Below, in pieces: positions 7,890 through 16,635 of a stretch of 64,000 nucleotides of DNA. Made by a program: the position numbers and the translations under genes. The DNA comes from Flavonifractor sp. An10 (GTDB taxonomy: Bacteria > Bacillota > Clostridia > Oscillospirales > Oscillospiraceae): the NCBI RefSeq assembly GCF_002161215.1, contig NZ_NFMB01000002.1:186001-250000 (forward strand), in the 5' to 3' direction. The stretch's first letter is position 1. Each line of letters begins with the position of its first letter. The notes under the pieces were generated by a model. That model searched no databases, was not told where the DNA came from, and saw nothing but the letters and a program-made list of their open reading frames with translations.

Positions 7890-9263
7890 ATGAGCCTGAC
7901 CAAAATTCAATCGGTGGATCCCCACAGTCCGGCCCGCCGGGCGGGCGTGCGGCCGGGGGAGATCCTGACCCACATCAACGGCCGCCCCATCGCGGATGTG
8001 CTGGACTATAAATTCTACTCCTACGATCCCCGGCTGGAGCTGACTCTGGCGGGGGAGGACGGCCGCACCCGCACCGTGCGGGTGCGCAAGGACGAGGGGG
8101 AGGAGCTGGGCCTCAACTTCGAGACCTATCTCATGGATAGGGCCCGCTCCTGCGCCAACCGGTGCATCTTCTGCTTTGTGGATCAGATGCCCCCCGGCAT
8201 GCGGGAGACCCTCTATTTTAAGGACGACGACGCCCGGCTGTCCTTCCTCATGGGCAACTATATCACCCTGACCAACCTGTCCCGCCGGGAGATCGACCGC
8301 ATCTGCGAGCTGCGCATCTCCCCCATCAACATCTCGGTTCACGCCACCGACCCGGCCCTGCGGGAGGCCATGCTGAAGCACCGCCGGGCGGGGGAGTGCC
8401 TGGACATCATGGGGCGCTTCGCCGCCGCGGGCATTGAGATGAACTGCCAGATCGTCTCCTGTCCCGGCGTCAACGACGGCCCCGCCCTGGCGCGCACCCT
8501 GGCGGATCTGGGAGAGCTGTACCCGGCGGTGGAGAGCGTGGCGGTGGTGCCGGTGGGCCTGACCAAATACCGGGAGGGGCTGTGCCATATCGAGCCCTAC
8601 ACCCCGGCCCAGGCGGCCGCCCTGATCGACCAGGTGGAGGCCTTCGCCGCCGCCTTCCTGGAGAAGCACGGCACCAGCCTGGCCTGGTGCTCCGACGAGT
8701 TCTATCTCATCGCCGGCCGGGAACTGCCGGAGAAGGCGTACTACGAGGACATGAATCAGCTGGAGAACGGCGTGGGCATGCTGCGCCTGCTCCAGAGCCA
8801 GGCGGAGCTGGCGGCGGACGACGAGGAGCTGGCCGCCCTGGCGCCGCCCCCCTTCTCCATCGCCACCGGCGTGTCCGCTGCGCCGTTTTTGCAGAAAATT
8901 GTTGACACCTGCCGGGAAACATGTGCTAATATAAACGGATCGGTCTACCCCATTGTCAACCGCTTCTTCGGGGAGACCATCACTGTCTCCGGCCTGATCA
9001 CCGGGCGGGATCTGATCGACCAGCTCCGGGGAAAGGAGCTGGGGGAGCGGCTGCTCATCCCCTCCAACATGCTGCGGGCGGGGGAGCGGGTGTTCCTGGA
9101 CGACGTGACCGTGGAGCAGGTGGAGGAGGCCCTGGGCGTCCCCGTCTGCCCGGTGGACGCCGAGAGCGGCTTCGACCTGGTGGACGCCATGTTCGGGCGG
9201 AGCCCGGAGCCGCCGGAATATACCCTGCCGCCGGAGGCGGAATATTATCGTTACAATCCGTGA
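7890..9263 (+). CDS. PDZ/radical SAM DUF512-family protein
   Basis: A 457-residue protein of the DUF512 family. Residues about 5-75 form a PDZ-like domain (HSPARRAGVRPGEILTHING). A radical SAM-type Cys triad follows (CANRCIFCF, C-x3-C-x2-C, about residues 90-97), then a TIM-barrel-like part and the DUF512 C-terminus. ATG 7890 is preferred (SD GAAGGAGG) over longer frames that would run into the upstream gap. It sits 22 bases before der; a DUF512-der-plsY-gpsA run is a recurring order in Clostridia. The substrate is unknown to me. Confidence 0.88.
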   Translation: MSLTKIQSVDPHSPARRAGVRPGEILTHINGRPIADVLDYKFYSYDPRLELTLAGEDGRTRTVRVRKDEGEELGLNFETYLMDRARSCANRCIFCFVDQMPPGMRETLYFKDDDARLSFLMGNYITLTNLSRREIDRICELRISPINISVHATDPALREAMLKHRRAGECLDIMGRFAAAGIEMNCQIVSCPGVNDGPALARTLADLGELYPAVESVAVVPVGLTKYREGLCHIEPYTPAQAAALIDQVEAFAAAFLEKHGTSLAWCSDEFYLIAGRELPEKAYYEDMNQLENGVGMLRLLQSQAELAADDEELAALAPPPFSIATGVSAAPFLQKIVDTCRETCANINGSVYPIVNRFFGETITVSGLITGRDLIDQLRGKELGERLLIPSNMLRAGERVFLDDVTVEQVEEALGVPVCPVDAESGFDLVDAMFGRSPEPPEYTLPPEAEYYRYNP

Positions 9264-9285
9264 CAGAGAGGGAGCGTGATAGGAC

Positions 9286-10611
9286 ATGAAGCCCTTAGTT
9301 GCCATCGTGGGCCGCCCCAACGTGGGCAAGTCCATGCTGTTCAATAAGCTGGTGGGCCAGCGGCTGTCCATCGTGGAGGACACCCCCGGCGTCACCCGTG
9401 ACCGGCTGTACGCCGAGGCGGAGTGGCGGAACCGGAAGTTCGATCTGGTGGACACCGGCGGCATTGAGCCTTCCGCCGACAGCGAGATCCTGGCCTTCAT
9501 GCGCCAGCAGGCGGAGATCGCCATCGACCACGCCACGGTGATCGTGTTCCTGTGCGACATCAAGACCGGCCTGACCGCCTCCGACCAGGAGGTGGCTAAC
9601 ATGCTGCTGCGCTCCGGCAAGCCGGTGGTGCTGGCGGTGAACAAGATGGATCAGGTGGGCATGACCAACCCGGACATCTATGAGTTCTACAACCTGGGCC
9701 TGGGCGATCCCATCGCCGTCTCCGCCGTCCACGGCCACGGCACCGGCGATCTGCTGGACGAGTGCTTCCGGTACTTCCCCCCCGAGGACGAGGAGGAAGA
9801 GGAGGATGACGTGATCAAGGTGGCGGTGATCGGCAAGCCCAACGTGGGCAAGTCCTCCCTGGTCAACCGGATTCTGGGGGAGGAGCGGGTGATCGTCAGC
9901 GACATGGCGGGCACCACCCGGGACGCGGTGGACAGCTATTTCGAGAACGCCAAGGGCAAGTACCTGTTCATCGACACCGCCGGCATGCGCAAGAAGGCCA
10001 AGGTGGACGACCGCATTGAGAAGTTCTCCGTCCTCCGGGCCACCATGGCCATCGAGCGGTGCGACGTGTGCCTCATCATGATCGACGCCAACGAGGGGGT
10101 CACCGAGCAGGACACCAAGGTGGCGGGCCTGGCCCACGAGGCGGGCAAGGCCTGCATCATCGTGGTCAACAAGTGGGACGCCATCGAGAAGGACGACAAG
10201 ACCATGGATCGGATGCGCCAGGATGTGCGGCGGGATCTGGCCTACATGACCTACGCCCCCATCGTGTTCATCTCCGCCCTGACGGGCCAGCGGGTGGATC
10301 GGCTCTTTGATCTGATCAACTACGTCTCCGATCAGGCGGCCATGCGCATCACCACCGGTATGCTCAACACCGTGCTGGCCGACGCCACCGCACGGGTGCA
10401 GCCCCCCACCGACAAGGGCCGCCGGCTGAAGATCTACTATATGACCCAGATCGGCGTCAAGCCCCCCCACTTTGTCTGCTTCTGCAACGACGCCAAGCTG
10501 TTCCACTTCTCCTATCAGCGGTATCTGGAGAACCAGATCCGCGCCACCTTCGGCCTGGAGGGCACGCCCATCAAGCTGACCATCCGGCAGAAGAGCGATA
10601 AGGAGGGATAG
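9286..10611 (+). CDS. der: Ribosome-assembly GTPase Der (EngA)
   Basis: A 441-residue essential GTPase of 50S assembly. Two tandem G domains are seen: the first with GRPNVGKSMLFNK (about residue 8) and the second with GKPNVGKSSLVNR (about 183), each followed by DTPG/DTAG and NKxD motifs (NKMD, NKWD). A highly acidic linker (EDEEEEEDD) separates them and a KH-like domain ends the protein. Length and order match the family. Confidence 0.97.
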   Translation: MKPLVAIVGRPNVGKSMLFNKLVGQRLSIVEDTPGVTRDRLYAEAEWRNRKFDLVDTGGIEPSADSEILAFMRQQAEIAIDHATVIVFLCDIKTGLTASDQEVANMLLRSGKPVVLAVNKMDQVGMTNPDIYEFYNLGLGDPIAVSAVHGHGTGDLLDECFRYFPPEDEEEEEDDVIKVAVIGKPNVGKSSLVNRILGEERVIVSDMAGTTRDAVDSYFENAKGKYLFIDTAGMRKKAKVDDRIEKFSVLRATMAIERCDVCLIMIDANEGVTEQDTKVAGLAHEAGKACIIVVNKWDAIEKDDKTMDRMRQDVRRDLAYMTYAPIVFISALTGQRVDRLFDLINYVSDQAAMRITTGMLNTVLADATARVQPPTDKGRRLKIYYMTQIGVKPPHFVCFCNDAKLFHFSYQRYLENQIRATFGLEGTPIKLTIRQKSDKEG

Positions 10612-10613
10612 AT

Positions 10614-11324
10614 ATGCCCGGTATGACATGGGCGGATCTGGCGCCGTGGATGCTGTCTGATCTGCTCCTGCCCTTGGTGATCGTGGCGGTGGCAGCCTAC
10701 TTCTGCGGCTGCTTCAACGGCGCGGTGATCGTGTCCAAGTATATCCTGCGGGACGACGTGCGCACCCACGGCAGCGGCAATGCCGGCCTGACCAACTTTT
10801 ACCGCACCTTCGGCGGCCCGCTGACCTTTGCGGTCATTCTCACCGATGTGCTCAAGGCCGTCGTGGCCGTGTGGGTGGGTATCCTGGTGGCGCGGTACTG
10901 GGACGGCGGCTTTTGGAACCAGGAGGCCATTGCGGTGGTATACGGCAAGTACTGGGCAGGCACCTTCTGCCTGCTGGGCCACATGTTCCCCTGCATGTTC
11001 CATTTCAAGGGGGGCAAGGGCATCCTGTCCGGCGGCACCATCGCCATCATGATCGACTGGCGCATCGCCCTGGTGGTGTGGGGCGGCTTCCTGATCCTGG
11101 CGGTGCTCACCCGCTGGGTGTCCCTGGGCTCCATCTGGGCCGGGGCCTCCTTCCCCTTCGCCACCTGGTTCGTATATCACGACTGGATTCTGCTGCTCCT
11201 GGGTATTTTCATCGGCGGGCTGATCGTCTGGAAGCACCGGGGCAATTTGAAGCGGATTCTCAGCGGCACCGAGTCCAGGTTCAGCCTGCACCATAAAACT
11301 GACGAGGGGGCGTCCAAGACATGA
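10614..11324 (+). CDS. plsY: Acyl-phosphate:glycerol-3-phosphate acyltransferase
   Basis: A 236-residue membrane enzyme that makes lysophosphatidic acid from acyl-phosphate and glycerol 3-phosphate. Visible PlsY motifs are the early THGSGNAGLTNFYRT-type loop (SGNxGxTN) and the later GHMFPCMFHFKGGKG loop. Five or more hydrophobic segments fit the family. It starts 2 bases after der and overlaps gpsA by 4 bases, so the two enzymes that make and use glycerol 3-phosphate are translationally coupled. Confidence 0.93.
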   Translation: MPGMTWADLAPWMLSDLLLPLVIVAVAAYFCGCFNGAVIVSKYILRDDVRTHGSGNAGLTNFYRTFGGPLTFAVILTDVLKAVVAVWVGILVARYWDGGFWNQEAIAVVYGKYWAGTFCLLGHMFPCMFHFKGGKGILSGGTIAIMIDWRIALVVWGGFLILAVLTRWVSLGSIWAGASFPFATWFVYHDWILLLLGIFIGGLIVWKHRGNLKRILSGTESRFSLHHKTDEGASKT

Positions 11325-12322
11325 AGATCGCGGTGATGGGCAGCGGCGGCTGGGGCACGGCCCTGGCCCTGGTGCTGCTGGAGAACGGGCACGATGTGAC
11401 CCTGTGGTCTTATACGGAGGCGGAGTCCGCCGTCCTGCGGGAGCGGCGGGAGAACCCCATGCTCAAGGGGGTGTCCCTGCCCGAGGGGCTGAAGCTGACC
11501 TCCGATCCCGCCTGCGCATCGGGCTGCGGGGTGGTGGTGCTGGCCACCCCGTCCTTTGCCGTGCGCACCACGGCCCGCACTCTGGCCCCCCTGCTGGAGC
11601 CGGGCGCGGTGCTGGTGTCGGTGTCCAAGGGCATTGAGAAGGACACCTCCCTCACCCTCACCGAGTCCATCGCCCAGGAGGTGGGGGAGGGCCATCCCAT
11701 CGTGGCCCTGTCCGGCCCCTCCCACGCCGAGGAGGTGGGCCGGGGCGTGCCCACGGTGGTGGTGTCCGCCTCCAAGGACAAGACGGCCGCCGAGCTGGTG
11801 CAGGATCTGTTCATGAACGAGCGCTTCCGCGTGTACGCCTCCGACGACGTGGTGGGGGTGGAGCTGGGAGCGGCCCTGAAGAACGTCATCGCCCTGTGTG
11901 CCGGCATCTGCGACGGCATGGGCTTCGGCGACAACACCAAGGCGGCCCTCATGACCCGGGGCCTCACCGAGATCGCCCGGCTGGGCGTGGCCCTGGGCGG
12001 CCGGCGGGAGACCTTCGCCGGCCTGTCCGGCGTGGGGGATCTGATCGTCACCTGCACCTCCATGCACTCCCGCAACCGCCGCTGCGGCATCCTGATCGGC
12101 CAGGGCACGCCGGTGGACGAGGCGGTGAAGGAGATCGGCGCGGTGGTGGAGGGCTACTATGCCGCCGCCACGGCCAAGGCATTGGCCGACAAGACCGGGG
12201 TGGAGATGCCCATCACCGAGGCGGCCTACCAGGTGCTCTATCAGGACAAGAAGCCCAGGGCCGTCATCAAGGAGCTGATGACCCGGGCGCGTAAGCACGA
12301 GCTGGAGGACAGCTGGGTCTGA
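11321..12322 (+). CDS. gpsA: Glycerol-3-phosphate dehydrogenase [NAD(P)+]
   Basis: A 333-residue cytosolic enzyme that reduces dihydroxyacetone phosphate to glycerol 3-phosphate. The Rossmann motif GSGGWGTALA is at residues 7-16 and the catalytic Lys region is ELGAALKNVIALCAGICDG (about 190); the GVGDLIVTCTS segment is typical. It overlaps plsY by ATGA and closes the operon. Confidence 0.96.
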   Translation: MKIAVMGSGGWGTALALVLLENGHDVTLWSYTEAESAVLRERRENPMLKGVSLPEGLKLTSDPACASGCGVVVLATPSFAVRTTARTLAPLLEPGAVLVSVSKGIEKDTSLTLTESIAQEVGEGHPIVALSGPSHAEEVGRGVPTVVVSASKDKTAAELVQDLFMNERFRVYASDDVVGVELGAALKNVIALCAGICDGMGFGDNTKAALMTRGLTEIARLGVALGGRRETFAGLSGVGDLIVTCTSMHSRNRRCGILIGQGTPVDEAVKEIGAVVEGYYAAATAKALADKTGVEMPITEAAYQVLYQDKKPRAVIKELMTRARKHELEDSWV

Positions 12323-12359
12323 GCCCCAGAAAAAAAGAAAGAAAAATTGAAAAAAAGGC

Positions 12360-12388
12360 TTGCATCTCGCCGCGGAATGTGGTAATAT
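12360..12388 (+). promoter_or_regulatory. Promoter of tRNA-Pro
   Basis: TTGCAT (12360-12365), 17-base spacer, TAATAT (12383-12388; an overlapping TATAAT ends at 12391). It lies about 30 bases upstream of the tRNA. Confidence 0.65.
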
Positions 12389-12418
12389 AATCAAGCCGTC
12401 TGAAACGGGCGGCTGTTT

Positions 12419-12495
12419 CCGGGTGTGGCGAAGTTTGGTATCGCGCTTGAATGGGGTTCAAGAGGCCGCTGGTTCGAATCCAGTCACTCGGACCA
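12419..12495 (+). tRNA. tRNA-Pro (anticodon GGG)
   Basis: The cloverleaf closes fully: acceptor stem CCGGGTG/CACTCGG (one G-T), D stem GCGA/TCGC, anticodon stem CTTGA/TCAAG with a 7-base loop carrying GGG, T stem GCTGG/CCAGT with TTCGAAT, discriminator A and encoded CCA. It stands alone with its own promoter and terminator. Confidence 0.95.
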
Positions 12496-12504
12496 ACTCA
12501 TGAG

Positions 12505-12550
12505 GATCCGAATTACATTATCCAGATGGATAGTGTAATTCGGATTTTTC
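12505..12550 (+). terminator. Terminator of tRNA-Pro
   Basis: ATCCGAATTACA and its complement TGTAATTCGGAT form the stem, followed by TTTTTC, 10 bases after the tRNA. Confidence 0.88.
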
Positions 12551-12834
12551 ATTTCTATTGAGAATGTGATTTGACGGACAAGGGCAGGGGAATATAACCT
12601 TGCCCTTGTTTATTCTTATTTAATATGTTATTTGTGACAACTTTAGCAAACAGGGGATGCGGCATTTATTTATGCCTGATGGCAAGGGCTTTATTGATTT
12701 TCCCCCTGTGTTTTATGCTGTTGTTGTTTCGATTACTTTTTGGGGATTGCAAAGTTTTATATATTTTAACATATCACATTACAATTCGGATAATGGTTCA
12801 TCTGTCGCCGTTCTCCTAACTGTACGCCATTGTA
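12551..12834. other. Gene-free stretch with one terminator-like hairpin
   Basis: AT-rich sequence between tRNA-Pro and the IS3-type transposase gene. One hairpin (12578-12586 with 12601-12609, then TTATTCTT) looks like a second terminator. No convincing gene is seen; the sequence may be the left part of the insertion element. Confidence 0.4.
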
Positions 12835-12892
12835 AATTTGATTTTCTCCTGTACAATAGCATTCTACAGCATTGCATAGGAGGAATCAAATT
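12835..12892 (+). promoter_or_regulatory. Hairpin that hides the transposase ribosome-binding site
   Basis: AATTTGATTTTCTCCT (12835-12850) pairs with AGGAGGAATCAAATT (12878-12892), covering the whole SD AGGAGG and reaching the ATG at 12893. Such a structure would keep read-through transcripts from making transposase, as known for some insertion sequences. Confidence 0.6.
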
Positions 12893-14032
12893 ATGCGCAT
12901 CAGCACAGAAGAAAAGGGATCTCTGGTTGTCCGCTACCAGGCCGGTGAATCCGTCGCCGAGATTTGTGCCGACACCGGCGTGCCCAGGAGTACGTTCTAC
13001 ACATGGATCAAGCCGTACACTGTGACCATGACAGACTCCGGTCATGCTGTCAGCCAGCAGGCGTTTATCAAAATGAAACAGAAACTTCAAAAGTTGGAGC
13101 AGAAGATTGAGATTTTACAAAAGGTCAACTGCACGGTTTCAGCGCCGCTTCAGGAAAAGTTGCAGGAGCTTGCCAAACTGCACGGTCAGTACAGTGTCCA
13201 TGCCTTGTGCGAGGCTCTTTGTGTATCCCGCGGTACCTTCTACAACCATATCTTCCGGCGGAAAGAAGTAACGGCCTATGATAAACGAAGGGTCGAGATG
13301 AAAGAGCATATCCAGGCAGCTTTCGATGAGAGCCAGCAAAGGTTTGGCGCAAATAAAATCGCTGCTGTGTTGGCAGAGCGAGGCGTTCGGACTTCGCCCA
13401 AGTATGTGGCTGAACTAATGAGAGAAATGGGATTACAAAGTGTATCCATCTACTCCAAACGCGATTATCAGAAAAGTGAGCGGCTGGCAAAAAAGCAAAA
13501 CATGTTACAGTGGCAGTTCAAAGTGGATGACCCGAACCGCGTTTGGGTCAGCGACATCACTTGCTTTAAGGTTAATGGCAAGTATCTCTATGTCTGCGTA
13601 ATACTCGACCTTTTCTCACGTAAAGTAGTAGCCCACAGAGTATCACCAAAGAATAGTACCTATCTGGTTACCTCTACCTTTCGTCAGGCATATCAGAATA
13701 GAAATAAGCCCCAGCAGCTGATGTTTCACAGCGACCAAGGCCCGCAATATACATCCAACACATTCCGGAAACTACTTCGCATGAACAAGGTTGTCCAATC
13801 TTTCTCGAAGTCCGGCCGTCCTCATGACAATGCTGTAGCCGAGTCCTTCTTTGCCTCCATGAAGCGAGAGGAGATTTATCGGACCCAATATCACTCCGAG
13901 CACCAGTTCATGAGAAGTGTTGATACCTACATAGAATTTTACAACACTAAGCGCCCTCACAGCACGCTCAACTACAAGACGCCGGATGGGTTCGAATTGC
14001 TCCATGCGCAAAAGAGAGAGCGGACAGGCTGA
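12893..14032 (+). CDS. IS3-family transposase, OrfA and OrfB in one frame
   Basis: A 379-residue transposase. The N-terminal OrfA part has an HTH (SVAEICADTGVPRSTFYTWI) and a leucine-zipper-like coil (MKQKLQKLEQKIEILQKVN); the OrfB part has the HTH_21-like segment and the rve core with DDE candidates in WVSDITCF, FHSDQGPQYTS and NAVAESFFASMKREE. Most IS3 members split OrfA and OrfB by a -1 frameshift; here they are one continuous frame. The start is ATG 12893 behind a sequestered SD. I could not find matching terminal inverted repeats, so the element ends are not assigned. Confidence 0.88.
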   Translation: MRISTEEKGSLVVRYQAGESVAEICADTGVPRSTFYTWIKPYTVTMTDSGHAVSQQAFIKMKQKLQKLEQKIEILQKVNCTVSAPLQEKLQELAKLHGQYSVHALCEALCVSRGTFYNHIFRRKEVTAYDKRRVEMKEHIQAAFDESQQRFGANKIAAVLAERGVRTSPKYVAELMREMGLQSVSIYSKRDYQKSERLAKKQNMLQWQFKVDDPNRVWVSDITCFKVNGKYLYVCVILDLFSRKVVAHRVSPKNSTYLVTSTFRQAYQNRNKPQQLMFHSDQGPQYTSNTFRKLLRMNKVVQSFSKSGRPHDNAVAESFFASMKREEIYRTQYHSEHQFMRSVDTYIEFYNTKRPHSTLNYKTPDGFELLHAQKRERTG

Positions 14033-14171
14033 TCTGGGCAAAGGGTTCAAAATTAGGTATTTTTCGTTTTTTCAACCATCAAGCTTGCGACTTTCATCTT
14101 TGCGATAAAGTAGGCGGGCCACACATGAGAAAAGAGAAAGCCTGAAATAACAAGACTTTCTCCCATAAAAC

Positions 14172-14223
14172 GAGGGTAGGAGTATTAGACAGTCTAAGAA
14201 AACTGTTCAATACTCCTACCCTC
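14172..14223 (-). terminator. Terminator of tmRNA
   Basis: A perfect 15-bp stem (14172-14186 with 14209-14223) lies 8 bases past the 3' end of tmRNA on the minus strand and is followed by GTTTTATGG. Inner bases can extend the helix with one mismatch. Confidence 0.75.
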
Positions 14224-14230
14224 ATCCAGT

Positions 14231-14578
14231 TGGTGGAGGCGGGGGGAGTCGAACCCCCGTCCGAAAACGCTTCCTCGGGAACTTCTCCGGGCGCAGACGG
14301 TCATTTACATTCCCTTGCCCTGGCGTAGGCCGTCAAACTACAGGGCTTGGTAGCTTCATTGTTCATGGTGCGCTCAAAGCTTTGCGCACACACGGGCACC
14401 ACTCAACGACGCCCCATCCCGGCTCGTGGTCCTTCCGGGCGGGACGGTCACGGCTTAAGCCGCGACAAGCTCAACGTTATCGTTGTTCTTTAATTTATAA
14501 GTTGCCCATTTTAAGGATGCTGGGCGCATCCGCCCGCTATTCCCGCCTCTACGTCCCCGTCGAAACCAGTACGCCCCC
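14231..14578 (-). ncRNA. ssrA: tmRNA (trans-translation RNA)
   Basis: A 348-nt tmRNA that rescues stalled ribosomes with SmpB. On the minus strand the 5' end GGGGGCGTACTGGTTTCGAC pairs with the 3' end CGCCTCCACCA (acceptor stem GGGGGCG/CGCCTCC, encoded CCA), with the T arm GGGGGTTCGACTCCCCC. The tag frame ends ...NNDNVELVAA then TAA, with the usual hydrophobic AA degradation signal; the resume codon is probably GCA a few codons upstream. The gene for its partner SmpB is 0.8 kb away on the same strand. Confidence 0.95.
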
Positions 14579-14589
14579 ATGTCGTCGCA

Positions 14590-14812
14590 AAGTACATTTC
14601 ACTCGGAACACCCTTTCGGGTATTCCTCGCTTCATTTCCTTGCTCCTCCATTTCCAGACGAACCCGCTTGCGCTGGGCTTCGCCTGGAGGCCTGACTCTG
14701 CAAAGTCCATTCTGTTCGGGACGCCCTTTCGGGCATCCCTCACTTCATTCCCTTGCTCCTCGCCTTCCCGGCGAACCCGCTTGCGCTGGGCTTCGCCGGG
14801 AGAGGGGAGGTC
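14590..14812. repeat. Two degenerate tandem ~112-bp repeats
   Basis: The block 14590-14699 is repeated imperfectly at 14700-14812. Both units contain CCCTTTCGGG, TTGCTCCTC/G and the segment GAACCCGCTTGCGCTGGGCT followed by TCGCC. The last segment also occurs inverted near 29647-29672 and degenerate near 33525-33545, so it belongs to a dispersed repeat family of this genome. It fills the gap between tmRNA and ppiB. Confidence 0.65.
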
Positions 14813-14854
14813 ACAGAACATATCCGCGTGAATTTAGTTTGTTGAGCTTCGAAA

Positions 14855-15376
14855 TCAGCACTTCTCCGGCGCGGGGTAATCCACGCCGAAGGTCTCCACG
14901 GTGACGGACTTCATCCGCTGATCCTGATGGGGCTTATCCATCCGATCCCGGTCGGCGCTGACGATGGCATCGGCCACCTCCATGCCCTCGATGACCTTGC
15001 CGAAGGCGGCGTACTCGCCGTCCAGGTGGGGGGCCTTCTCCACCATGATGAAGAACTGGCTGCCGGCGGAGTTGGGGTGCATGGCCCGGGCCATGGAGAG
15101 CACGCCCCGGTCGTGCTTGAGATCGTTTTTCACACCGTTGTGGGTGAACTCGCCCTTGATGGAGTAGCCGGGGCCGCCCATGCCGTTGCCGTTGGGGCAG
15201 CCGCCCTGGATCATGAAGCCGGGGATTACCCGGTGGAAGATCAGGCCGTTGTAGAAGCCGGACTGCACCAGGCTGATGAAGTTGTTCACCGTGTTGGGAG
15301 CCACCTCGGGGTAGAGCTCGGCGACCATCTTGCCGCCGTTCTCCATCTCAATGGTGACAATGGGGTTCTGAGCCAT
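14855..15376 (-). CDS. ppiB: Cyclophilin-type peptidyl-prolyl isomerase
   Basis: A 173-residue cytosolic cyclophilin that speeds proline cis/trans isomerisation. Visible family motifs: NFISLVQSGFYNGLIFHRVIPGF (first half; FHRV), IQGGCPNGNGMGGPGY and SMARAMHPNSAGSQFFIM with the active-site SQFFI. It carries no signal peptide. It is 40 bases from smpB on the same strand and probably co-transcribed. Confidence 0.94.
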   Translation of the reverse strand: MAQNPIVTIEMENGGKMVAELYPEVAPNTVNNFISLVQSGFYNGLIFHRVIPGFMIQGGCPNGNGMGGPGYSIKGEFTHNGVKNDLKHDRGVLSMARAMHPNSAGSQFFIMVEKAPHLDGEYAAFGKVIEGMEVADAIVSADRDRMDKPHQDQRMKSVTVETFGVDYPAPEKC

Positions 15377-15416
15377 GTCATTTCATCCTTTCCCGGGGCC
15401 GGGCCCCGCTGTTTTC

Positions 15417-15890
15417 TCAGTAGTCGCGGCGGCCGCGGGTCTTCATGGCGCGGTCCATCTCCCGCTTGGCGTCCTTGGCCGCGGCGGAGGCCCGCTTGTC
15501 ATAGAGCTTCTTGCCCTTGGCCAGGCCGATCTCCAGCTTCACCCGCGGCCCACGGAAGTACACCGACAGAGGCACCAGGGCGTACCCGTCCTGCTTCACC
15601 TTGGCGAAGAGCCGCAGGATCTCCCGCTTGTGCATCAGCAGCCGGCGGGCGCGCAGCGGATCCTTGTTGAAGATGTTGCCCTTCTCATAGGGGCTGATGT
15701 GCATGCCGTGGACGTGCATCTGCCCGTCCTTGACGATGCAGAAGGAGTCCTTCAGGTTGACATGGCCCTGGCGGATGGACTTGACCTCGGTGCCCGCCAG
15801 CTCGATGCCCGCCTCGTACTTATCCTCGATGAAGTAGTCGTGGTAGGCCTTGCTGTTCTTGGCGATCACCTTGATCCCCTTGCCGTCCAT
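15417..15890 (-). CDS. smpB: SsrA-binding protein SmpB
   Basis: A 157-residue protein that binds tmRNA and fills the decoding centre. It has the family body (NSKAYHDYFIEDKYEAGIEL, GTEVKSIRQG, CIVKDGQMHVHGMHISPYE) and a basic C-terminal tail ending MKTRGRRDY, as required for ribosome engagement. The tmRNA gene lies nearby on the same strand. Confidence 0.97.
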   Translation of the reverse strand: MDGKGIKVIAKNSKAYHDYFIEDKYEAGIELAGTEVKSIRQGHVNLKDSFCIVKDGQMHVHGMHISPYEKGNIFNKDPLRARRLLMHKREILRLFAKVKQDGYALVPLSVYFRGPRVKLEIGLAKGKKLYDKRASAAAKDAKREMDRAMKTRGRRDY

Positions 15891-15954
15891 GTCCTCACCT
15901 CCTGGATGCCGCCCTGCACGCTTAGGTATCTATTATAACACGGCTGTCAAGTGG

Positions 15955-16449
15955 TCAGACGGGAAAGTATGTAAGCAGGGCGTTCAGGGCGTCCCGGCGC
16001 CACACCGGGCGGCCGTGCTCGGCCAGGCTGGCCTCCAGGTGGGGGCGGGAGGACTCTGCCCGGCCGAACTCGGACAGGCGGGCGGCGGCCCCCGCCGCGC
16101 CGGCCTCCAGGGAGAGCCACCAGCGGTCGTCCCACCAGAGCAGGGCGGCGTCCGGCCGGGGCTCCGGCAGGGCCCGGGCGGCGGCGGCCAGGCTCTCCAG
16201 GCCGCCGAAGGAGAACCAGACCCGCGACCGCGGGCGCACCCGGGCGAACACCAGCACGCCGCAGGTGCCGGGATAGGCCTCGATCTCCACCGGCCCCGCC
16301 AGCTCGATGCCCGCCTCACGGAAGGCGTCCCGGGCCAGGGAGAGGGCCCTCTCCAGGGTGAGGGCCGCGGGGGTGAGGCCGTGCTCCTTCAGATCGGCGG
16401 GGGTGATGTACAGCGCCACGCTGGCGTCGGAGATGGGCTGGATGGTCAT
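15955..16449 (-). CDS. MecA-like adaptor protein
   Basis: A 164-residue protein with the layout of MecA/NegA adaptors, which deliver substrates to ClpC. The N-terminal half has the family pattern (ISDASVALYITPADLKEHGL) and the C-terminal half has FSFGGLESLAAAARAL, a W-rich strand pair and a final LxEHG...LLTYF segment. Overall identity to textbook MecA is modest and the protein is short and Ala-rich, so the assignment rests on the pattern and spacing. SD AAAAGGAGG precedes ATG 16449. Confidence 0.7.
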   Translation of the reverse strand: MTIQPISDASVALYITPADLKEHGLTPAALTLERALSLARDAFREAGIELAGPVEIEAYPGTCGVLVFARVRPRSRVWFSFGGLESLAAAARALPEPRPDAALLWWDDRWWLSLEAGAAGAAARLSEFGRAESSRPHLEASLAEHGRPVWRRDALNALLTYFPV

Positions 16450-16635
16450 GGCGGGGCCTCCTTTTCATGAACTGGGATATCTGAGCGGTATTATACCGGA
16501 TAGGCCGCAGGTTTGGATAGCTGTAATGATTGGGGGGATTGGCAAAGGAGAGGGTGGCGCGGGGCGGAAAACTATGCTATAATATTGCTTAACTACTCAA
16601 GGATACGCCGCGCGGCGGCAAAGGAGATGGGCCGG

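Noticed and set aside
7578-9644. 688-codon minus-strand open frame opposite DUF512 and der
   Set aside because: It is the antisense of two clearly conserved genes and shows no domain pattern.
14033-14171. Right terminal repeat of the IS3-type element
   Set aside because: No sequence complementary to a plausible left end was found, so element borders were left open.
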